Below are positions 22,584 to 27,608 of a stretch of DNA of 27,608 bases, one piece after another. The notes beneath the pieces were generated by a model, which was given only the letters and a program-made list of their open reading frames with translations, was not told where the DNA came from and made no database searches. Origin of the DNA: Alphaproteobacteria bacterium. Lineage in GTDB: Bacteria > Pseudomonadota > Alphaproteobacteria > Rickettsiales > 21-14-0-20-44-7. The stretch is taken from NCBI GenBank assembly GCA_013288575.1, contig JABDBO010000006.1, positions 1 to 27,608 of the forward strand. The letters are read 5' to 3'. Positions within the stretch are counted from its first letter, which is position 1. Each line of letters starts with the position of its first letter. A program made the translations under genes and the position numbers.

Positions 22584-23567
22584 CTAAAAACTACCCACTA
22601 ATTCTAAAATATCCTCCGGCAGCGGCGCCTCAAACGTGCCAACTCCCGGAATTTCGAGCCTATACGCATGTAAAGCCTGCCGTTCAAATTTCGGCAGATT
22701 TTTTTCCATGCGGCGCGAACCATAAACCTGGTCACCCACAATTGGGTGGTTGATATGCTTCATATGCACCCTAATTTGGTGCGTCCTTCCTGTTTGCAAA
22801 TTACATTCAACCATGCTTGCCGCGCCGGCTCCCAAAACTTTCACCACTTTATATTCGGTTATCGCAACTTTTGATTTTTTGCCCGCATTGCGCTCCATGC
22901 CAAATTCAGTGTTCCAGCCAATTTCAATTTCGCCCTTTTCATTATAATCACGCCGGCGGCTTGATCCTCCGGTGCCAAAAACCACTTCTGTCAAATCAAA
23001 CGTCGTCATCTTTTTCCGGTCACTCGGATGCCTGCCATAGCCAGTTTTAATAACCCCGCTCGTCGGGTTCGGCACGCCGCACACCACCGCCAGATAACTC
23101 CGCTTCATCTCGCGAGATTCAATCATGCTCGAGAGTTCCTTATGCGCCGCATCAGTTTTGGCAACCACAATCAACCCCGATGTATCCTTATCCAGCCGAT
23201 GCACAATCCCCGGCCGCTCCACCCCATTAATGCCCGAAAGCCTGCCCTTGCAATGGTGCAAAACCGCATGCACCAGCGTATTCTCATAATTCCCCGGTGC
23301 CGGATGCACCGTCAATCCCACCGGTTTGTTAATCACCACCAGCTCATCATTTTCAAAAACGACATCAAGCGGAAAATCCCACGGCGTCAAATCCAACGGC
23401 TTGGATTCCGGCACAGAGAGCGAAATCTCCTCCCCCGCCTTAATTTTCCTTGCCGGATTCTCAATCAAACTCTGGATATAGCTCCGAGAAAGCCCAGTTT
23501 TGCCCGCTAAATACTTATCCAACCGCTCTCCGGCCTCTTCGTTCAAAACTGTAAATTTGTTATTCAT
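22584..23567 (-). CDS. rluD: 23S rRNA pseudouridine synthase, RluD/RluA family
   Basis: 327 aa. An S4-like RNA-binding N-terminus (EEAGERLDKYLAGKTGLSRSYIQSLI, 10-35) is followed directly by KAGEEISL, so the usual GxVxVNGxxV strand of the S4 domain is missing. The catalytic domain has VVINKPVGLTVHPAPGN (77-93) and GIVHRLDKDTSGLIVVAKTD (120-139) with catalytic D126, and LQTGRTHQIRVHMKHINHPIVGD near the C-terminus. It isomerises uridines in 23S rRNA helix 69 if it is truly RluD. About 40 residues (188-229) are inserted between GRHPSDRKKM and SKVAITEYKVV compared with the family norm. Convergent with the putative RNA gene. Confidence 0.88.
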   Translation of the reverse strand: MNNKFTVLNEEAGERLDKYLAGKTGLSRSYIQSLIENPARKIKAGEEISLSVPESKPLDLTPWDFPLDVVFENDELVVINKPVGLTVHPAPGNYENTLVHAVLHHCKGRLSGINGVERPGIVHRLDKDTSGLIVVAKTDAAHKELSSMIESREMKRSYLAVVCGVPNPTSGVIKTGYGRHPSDRKKMTTFDLTEVVFGTGGSSRRRDYNEKGEIEIGWNTEFGMERNAGKKSKVAITEYKVVKVLGAGAASMVECNLQTGRTHQIRVHMKHINHPIVGDQVYGSRRMEKNLPKFERQALHAYRLEIPGVGTFEAPLPEDILELVGSF

Positions 23568-23689
23568 GCCTGCCTTATAGCAAGCTTTTTAAGAAAATCA
23601 CAGCTCCGCATTAAGTTAATTGTTTTTAACTAATTATTGACTTTTCTGCCTAAATCAATAAAATAATCCCACAATAATTTAAAAACCTT

Positions 23690-24856
23690 ATGGCTGATAC
23701 AACTCCTCCCACTCCTCCTGGCTTTACTGCACTAACTAATAAAAAAGGCCATAATATCTATCATTCGCAAACCGGAAAAAGTATTCTGGAAACCAAAGTC
23801 TGGCTAAATGATAATGGCAAACCTCAGGTTTCTTATGTTGGCGATGAGCGGTTTGATCGCTGTGTTGAGTTTGCTAAACAATGTAAGGAAGCAGTCGCAT
23901 CCGGAGATGCAACCAAATTCCCAGCTGATGTTGATCCTAAAATTGCAAATGCAATTTTAAACACTACAAACCCTCTGCAACAAGATTTGCTTGATATTAT
24001 TTTTCAAAAGAAACTTTTTCAAGAAAATGGGCCAGTTGTTCCCACAGATTTAGCACTAGTTAATTTTAGCAAAAAGATGTCTGAAGTGTCTGGCAAATCA
24101 GCTTCCGAGTTAAAAGAACTTGCTTCAAAAGATCCCAAGGCTTTTGATAAAATATTAATAAATGTCCAAAAAACTCTATCTCCTGAAGAAATCGAATATC
24201 TGAGTAAACTTGAGCCTAAATTTGCTCCTAATGTTAAATTTGAGGAAGCACTCAATTTTTCTGAATTTTCAAAATCGATGGGTAAAAACTCAAAAAATCC
24301 TGGTAATAATTTCGCCTGCCGCCATTACGCCCCAGAACTCGGAGCCATGTGGGCAGCCTATGGTGAAGATGTTACAGTGTTTGACTGTTTAACCAGTGAT
24401 AATCCTCTACTTTCCCACGTTGTTGTGCTGCATGAAAATACAAAAAATATAAGCGACCCAACAACAAATTATGGCTTTAGCTATAGAATAACTGATCATA
24501 TTAGTTATGACGTGAATTCAACAAACCATAAAGGTGGAGTTTTTTATACTTATAATAAAGCCGGGCATATTGAAGCTTACTTTAACATCGATCAATCCGG
24601 CAACCCCGGCTTAAAAACTGATATTGCAGAATCATTACTCAACCTAAAAACATTGACTCCAGCTTCTCAATTGCAAGAATTAATAAAAACTGACCCAGGC
24701 AAGGCTGCGTTATTATTTGGCGCCGCGCTAAGGGATATCTCTCCTAATGAACAACCAATATCCGAAGAGCTTGATTTCTCGGTTTCCCCGGCGCAGTTGC
24801 GTAAAACCCCAGAACCTCCAACAGCCAGAAAAAGCCAGTTAAAGGTCAATAATTAA
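23690..24856 (+). CDS. Hypothetical protein with possible papain/transglutaminase-like Cys-His-Asp site
   Basis: 388 aa, soluble, no signal peptide, Pro-rich N-terminus (MADTTPPTPPG). Residues 1-195 are charged and helical, unassigned. Around 206-260 the sequence NNFACRHYAPELGAMWAAYG...LLSHVVVL...SDPT resembles the transglutaminase-like layout: a Cys at the start of a helix (C210), a His on a strand (H243) and an Asp before PT (D256). This is motif resemblance only. The C-terminal tail (340-388) is Pro- and Lys-rich. It could be an effector-like enzyme. AT-rich codon use differs from rplM next door. TTGACT lies upstream near 23638 but lacks a good -10; no ribosome binding site is visible. Confidence 0.65.
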   Translation: MADTTPPTPPGFTALTNKKGHNIYHSQTGKSILETKVWLNDNGKPQVSYVGDERFDRCVEFAKQCKEAVASGDATKFPADVDPKIANAILNTTNPLQQDLLDIIFQKKLFQENGPVVPTDLALVNFSKKMSEVSGKSASELKELASKDPKAFDKILINVQKTLSPEEIEYLSKLEPKFAPNVKFEEALNFSEFSKSMGKNSKNPGNNFACRHYAPELGAMWAAYGEDVTVFDCLTSDNPLLSHVVVLHENTKNISDPTTNYGFSYRITDHISYDVNSTNHKGGVFYTYNKAGHIEAYFNIDQSGNPGLKTDIAESLLNLKTLTPASQLQELIKTDPGKAALLFGAALRDISPNEQPISEELDFSVSPAQLRKTPEPPTARKSQLKVNN

Positions 24857-24872
24857 AGCTTTAAAATAGCTG

Positions 24873-24901
24873 TTGACAGGCCCCATTCAAATAAGCATAA
24901 T
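24873..24901 (+). promoter_or_regulatory. rplM-rpsI promoter
   Basis: TTGACA (24873-24878), 17-nt spacer, CATAAT (24896-24901), followed by GCGCGAC, a GC-rich discriminator typical of stringent control. Leader to the rplM ATG is about 30 nt. Confidence 0.75.
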
Positions 24902-24938
24902 GCGCGACTCTTAAAAAGAATACCAAGCGATTATATAT

Positions 24939-25418
24939 ATGAAAACATTCTCTGCAAAACCACAAGAAATTGAACGTAAATGGTATCTGATTGATGCTGA
25001 AAACGTTGTCCTTGGCCGCTTAGCTGCCGAAGTTTCAAAAATCCTCCGTGGCAAACACAAAGCCATTTTCACGCCGCATATTGATACTGGTGACCATGTT
25101 GTTATCATCAATGCCGATAAAGTGAAAATCACCGGCAAAAAAGCTACAAATAAAGTTTATTACAAGCACACTGGCCACCCAGGCGGTATTAAAGAAACTA
25201 CTGCTGCCAAAATTTTGGAAGGCAAAAACCCTACCAAAGTTATTGAATTGGCCGTTTCTCGCATGTTCGCTCGCCGCCGTTTTTCATTGAAAAATGACCA
25301 GTTGAGCAAACTCCGCATTTACACAGGTGCCGAACACCCGCACACAGCGCAGAGCCCACAAGTTCTTGACCTGGCTAAGAAAAACCCTAAAAACAAACGT
25401 ACTGAAAATAAAGCATAG
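24939..25418 (+). CDS. rplM: 50S ribosomal protein L13
   Basis: 159 aa with the L13 pattern KWYLIDAENVVLGRLAAEVSKILRGKHKAIFTPHIDTGDHVVIINADKV and the C-terminal LRIYTGAEHPHTAQSP. L13 is an early assembly protein of the large subunit. The usual GMLPKN loop reads RMFARRRF. It is about 10-15 residues longer than E. coli L13 at the basic C-terminus. First gene of the rplM-rpsI pair; rpsI starts 8 nt after its stop. No strong Shine-Dalgarno before the ATG. Confidence 0.97.
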   Translation: MKTFSAKPQEIERKWYLIDAENVVLGRLAAEVSKILRGKHKAIFTPHIDTGDHVVIINADKVKITGKKATNKVYYKHTGHPGGIKETTAAKILEGKNPTKVIELAVSRMFARRRFSLKNDQLSKLRIYTGAEHPHTAQSPQVLDLAKKNPKNKRTENKA

Positions 25419-25426
25419 AGAAAAAC

Positions 25427-25915
25427 ATGATCGACGTCGCTTCTTTAAAAGATATCAAAACAGCTAAAAACAAAGCTGAAAACACAGAAACAGAAACTGC
25501 TGCCCCACGCGAGCCAAAAATTGATAACTTGGGCCGCTCATACGCCACTGGCAAACGCAAAAACGCATCTGCCCGCGTATGGATTAAAAAAGGTAAAGGC
25601 AAAATCACTGTAAATGGCCGCCCGGTTGAAACTTTCTTCGCCCGCCCGGTTTTACGCATGGTGATCAACCAACCGTTCGAAGCGACAAAAACTTCTGGCG
25701 AATTTGATGTTATCTGCACCGTTAAAGGCGGCGGATTATCAGGCCAAGCCGGCGCTGTTCGTCACGGTATCAGCAAAGCGCTTGATCTTTACAACCCAGA
25801 TAACCACACAGTTCTTCGCCGCGAAGGCTTCCTCACTCGTGATAGCCGCGTTGTTGAACGTAAAAAATACGGCAAACGCAAAGCCCGCCGTAGCTTCCAA
25901 TTCTCTAAGAGGTAG
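25427..25915 (+). CDS. rpsI: 30S ribosomal protein S9
   Basis: 162 aa. The S9 core (about 37-162) has GRSYATGKRKNASARVWIKKGKGKITVNG, GGGLSGQAGAVRHGISKAL, LTRDSRVVERKKYGKRKARRSFQFSKR, ending in the conserved C-terminal Lys-Arg that reaches the P-site tRNA. An N-terminal extension of about 35 charged residues is common in alphaproteobacterial S9. The stop codon TAG (25913-25915) is itself the first three bases of the inverted repeat of the inserted four-helix-bundle cassette. Confidence 0.97.
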   Translation: MIDVASLKDIKTAKNKAENTETETAAPREPKIDNLGRSYATGKRKNASARVWIKKGKGKITVNGRPVETFFARPVLRMVINQPFEATKTSGEFDVICTVKGGGLSGQAGAVRHGISKALDLYNPDNHTVLRREGFLTRDSRVVERKKYGKRKARRSFQFSKR

Positions 25916-26352
25916 AACGTTAGAACTTAGAATATTAGAACTTAGATGGCTTATATTGAAAGCGCGGAAGATCTTCAGGTTTTTAAAAGGGCTTTCGACA
26001 TTTCACTAGACATCCATAAGTTAAGTTTAACACTACCCAAAATTGAACAATATGATCTGGCTTCGCAGATAAGAAGAGCAAGCAAATCGATTTGTGCGAA
26101 TTTAGGTGAAGGCTTTGTAAAACAAAGATTTTACCCAGGAGAATTAAAACGTTTCACTACTATTGCTTTAGGCTCTGCCGGTGAAATGAAAATATGGTTG
26201 AAGTATTGCCTGAAACTAGGCTATATAGACGCCAACAAATATAAGCAGTTTGATTCTGAATATAATCAGATTATCAAAATGCTTGCAGCATTAGGACTTA
26301 AAGTAAAAGATAAAAAATCTAAGTTCTAATGTTCTAACATTCTAATGTTCTA
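25913..26352 (+). mobile_element. IVS-like cassette with terminal inverted repeats
   Basis: A 440-bp unit bounded by near-perfect inverted repeats: left arm 25913-25947, right arm 26317-26352, built of TTAGAAC-type units. The two outer ends (TAGAAC) and the 15 inner bases match without mismatch; differences lie in the middle. It encodes only the four-helix-bundle protein. The arms would form a long stem in the rpsI-rpoZ transcript, as the stems of 23S rRNA intervening sequences do. Confidence 0.75.
25946..26329 (+). CDS. Four helix bundle / 23S rRNA intervening-sequence protein
   Basis: 127 aa. Matches the four-helix-bundle family first found in 23S rRNA intervening sequences (IVP): an F-K-R-A-F-D start, LPKIEQYDLASQIRRASKSICANLGEGFV (35-63) and ALGSAGEMKIWLKYCLKLGYI. 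These proteins are small, basic on one face and assemble as pentamers in solved homologues; their role is not known. Both ends of the gene lie inside the inverted repeats: the ATG is within the left arm and the last codons (SKF-stop) within the right arm. No Shine-Dalgarno is visible, so it may depend on read-through from rpsI. Its presence outside rRNA is unusual. Confidence 0.88.
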   Translation: MAYIESAEDLQVFKRAFDISLDIHKLSLTLPKIEQYDLASQIRRASKSICANLGEGFVKQRFYPGELKRFTTIALGSAGEMKIWLKYCLKLGYIDANKYKQFDSEYNQIIKMLAALGLKVKDKKSKF

Positions 26353-26362
26353 GGAGAACAAA

Positions 26363-26770
26363 ATGGCCCGCGTTACAGTTGAAGATTGCATCGAACACAT
26401 CCCAAACCGTTTTGAATTGGTTGCGCTTTCTGCAACCCGCGCCAAGCAAATTGCTTCTGGCAACCCAATCAATCTTGAGCGTGATAATGATAAAGACACG
26501 GTTGTTTCACTTCGTGAAATCGCTGAGAGCAAATTAAACCTTGATACTCTGCGTAACGAGCTCACGCAAAGCTTCCAGAAATATGGCAAGCAAGATACTA
26601 TTGATGACAACATCCAAGGCGGTTTCGGCCTGCAAAAACCACGCCCCGATGTTGCCGATGAACTCACCGCAATGCAAATGGTTGACGAAGATGACCTCGA
26701 AGATATGGGCACTGAAGGTGAAGAAGGCTCAGACCTCGCATTTGGTGATGATGACGTTGAAGGCGAGTAA
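26363..26770 (+). CDS. rpoZ: RNA polymerase omega subunit
   Basis: 135 aa. N-terminal omega core MARVTVEDCIEHIPNRFELVALSATRAKQIASG followed by DKDTVVSLREIAE, which supports beta-prime folding and, in proteobacteria, forms part of a ppGpp site. The C-terminal half is longer than in E. coli and ends in a highly acidic tail (DEDDLEDMGTEGEEG...). AGGAG lies 8 nt before the ATG and begins right at the end of the IVS-like cassette. Followed by a strong terminator and then by rsh, the ppGpp synthase/hydrolase, the classic order. Confidence 0.95.
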   Translation: MARVTVEDCIEHIPNRFELVALSATRAKQIASGNPINLERDNDKDTVVSLREIAESKLNLDTLRNELTQSFQKYGKQDTIDDNIQGGFGLQKPRPDVADELTAMQMVDEDDLEDMGTEGEEGSDLAFGDDDVEGE

Positions 26771-26787
26771 TTAAAAAACATTCCAAG

Positions 26788-26814
26788 AAAAACCCGCTAA
26801 TTGGCGGGTTTTTT
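26788..26814 (+). terminator. Intrinsic terminator after rpoZ
   Basis: AACCCGC (26791-26797) pairs with GCGGGTT (26804-26810), extended by the flanking A and T runs, with a 6-nt loop and a TTTTTT tract (26809-26814). A textbook rho-independent terminator. Confidence 0.9.
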
Positions 26815-26921
26815 ATTGCCAATAATTCAGTTATTGCAACCTTAACCATCTAAATTACTTTGTTTTATAGCCACATTTCACCCTGCTTAAGGACCAAATA
26901 TTAAGCTTTAAACGCTTAAAG

Positions 26922-26950
26922 TTGTTTTTCCCGCAAAGAATCGCCATATT
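26922..26950 (+). promoter_or_regulatory. rsh promoter (leaderless arrangement)
   Basis: TTGTTT (26922-26927), 17-nt spacer, CATATT (26945-26950), then only 6 nt to the ATG at 26957. A TTAAGC/GCTTAA inverted repeat (26901-26906/26914-26919) lies just upstream. Confidence 0.5.
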
Positions 26951-26956
26951 AAATAT

Positions 26957-27608
26957 ATGGTTAAAACAATTGCTGAGCTTAGCGAAGAACTCATCAAACA
27001 GGTCAAATCCTATAATAAGGATTTTGATGAAGCTATAATTCGCAAAGCCTTGAAATTCGGCGAAAAAGCGCATGAAAAGCAAATCCGCAAATCTGGCGAA
27101 CCATATTTTACGCATCCAATTCAGGTGGCGATAATTCTCACGGAACTGAAACTTGATGAGGCTAGCATTATCACCGCGCTGCTTCATGATACAGTTGAAG
27201 ATACTGACGTTACGCTGGAAGATTTGGAACGCGAATTCGGCGAAGAGGTTTCGCGTTTAGTTGATGGCGTTACCAAACTCACAAAATTAGAGCTGAAATC
27301 CGAACAGGAAAAAGTCAAACAGGCCGAAAACTTCCGTAAATTATTAGTTGCGATGTCAGAAGATATCCGCGTTTTGCTCGTGAAATTGGCTGACCGCACA
27401 CATAATATGCGCACGATTGAACATATGCGCGAAGATAAGCGCCGCCGCATCGCGCAGGAAACTTTGGATATTTATGCACCACTGGCTGAGCGCATCGCCG
27501 TGCAACAAGTTAAAGATGAATTGCAGGATTTAAGCTTCGGCGTTCTGTTTCCGGATGTGCGCGAATCTATAATCAACCGCCTCAAATTCCTGCGGGAAAA
27601 AGGTGCTG
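26957..27608 (+). CDS. rsh: RelA/SpoT homologue, ppGpp hydrolase/synthetase, 5' part
   Basis: 217 codons, open to the window edge. The N-terminal HD hydrolase domain is intact as far as seen: KSGEPYFTHPIQVA (H at about 56), ALLHDTVEDTD (HD pair about 76-77) and LLVKLADRTHNMRT (D about 141), then YAPLAERIAVQQVKDELQDLSF. The hydrolase motifs indicate a bifunctional Rsh, the single long RelA/SpoT enzyme usual in alphaproteobacteria; the synthetase and TGS/ACT domains lie beyond the window. I chose ATG 26957; no Shine-Dalgarno, with a promoter -10 box 6 nt upstream suggesting a leaderless mRNA. It degrades and makes (p)ppGpp. Confidence 0.95.
   Translation, partial: MVKTIAELSEELIKQVKSYNKDFDEAIIRKALKFGEKAHEKQIRKSGEPYFTHPIQVAIILTELKLDEASIITALLHDTVEDTDVTLEDLEREFGEEVSRLVDGVTKLTKLELKSEQEKVKQAENFRKLLVAMSEDIRVLLVKLADRTHNMRTIEHMREDKRRRIAQETLDIYAPLAERIAVQQVKDELQDLSFGVLFPDVRESIINRLKFLREKGA

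Noticed and set aside
22537..22610. GTGATTAG/TAGTGGGTAG-like short repeats as a CRISPR or tandem array
   Set aside because: Units are irregular, without even spacing or spacers, and partly within the end of the rluD-type gene.
23028..23510. 160-aa Arg/His-rich frame on the plus strand
   Set aside because: It lies wholly antisense to the rluD-type gene, and its His/Arg/Pro bias is what the reverse frame of that gene would give.

Overview
The window looks like a chromosomal stretch from an alphaproteobacterium of low to middle GC content. The signs are a class I PHA synthase beside a D-3-hydroxybutyrate dehydrogenase, a UbiA-type quinone prenyltransferase, ribosomal proteins L13-S9, and rpoZ followed by a RelA/SpoT homologue. 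I cannot name the species. Housekeeping genes are interleaved with small, AT-richer genes that I do not recognise.

Bases 1 to about 7048 are the right end of an integrated genetic element that runs off the left edge. A P4-type tyrosine integrase abuts the 3' end of a tRNA-Glu(UUC) gene. Behind it, on the same strand, come an AlpA-like regulator, a 628-aa primase-polymerase/RepA-like ATPase, an 88-aa protein and a terminase-small-subunit-like protein. A small XRE repressor sits opposite a 65-aa membrane protein, with overlapping divergent promoters and a palindromic operator. A DUF6161-like coiled-coil membrane protein and a second membrane protein follow as likely cargo. Int, AlpA, primase and TerS without capsid, tail or large terminase genes is the layout of a phage satellite (PICI-like).

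From 7049 to 13595 are an N/S/T-rich membrane protein, phaC, bdhA (storage polyester synthesis and use), two small orphans, a TyrA that seems to carry a duplicated C-terminal domain, and ubiA. ubiA and rsmE are divergent and their start codons overlap by two bases; both -10 boxes lie 7 to 9 nt from the ATG, so both mRNAs are probably leaderless. A 677-bp segment carrying an orphan gene was inserted at the 3' end of rsmE and is flanked by 28-bp direct repeats.

From 15014 to 24856 are polA (proofreading domain apparently dead, with an in-frame palindrome), a nitronate monooxygenase-like gene, queH, an rluD-type pseudouridine synthase with an in-frame insertion, and several orphans, two of them Cys-rich and exported and one with a possible Cys-His-Asp site. 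Between queH and rluD are a repeat palindrome and a roughly 250-nt non-coding region. That region has a near-consensus promoter, a 9-bp long-range helix and two possible pseudoknots; it probably encodes a structured RNA I cannot assign.

From 24873 to the right edge are rplM-rpsI, rpoZ and the start of rsh (translation and stringent response). A 23S-rRNA intervening-sequence (four-helix-bundle) protein gene, bounded by about 35-bp inverted repeats, has been inserted exactly between the rpsI stop codon and the rpoZ ribosome binding site.
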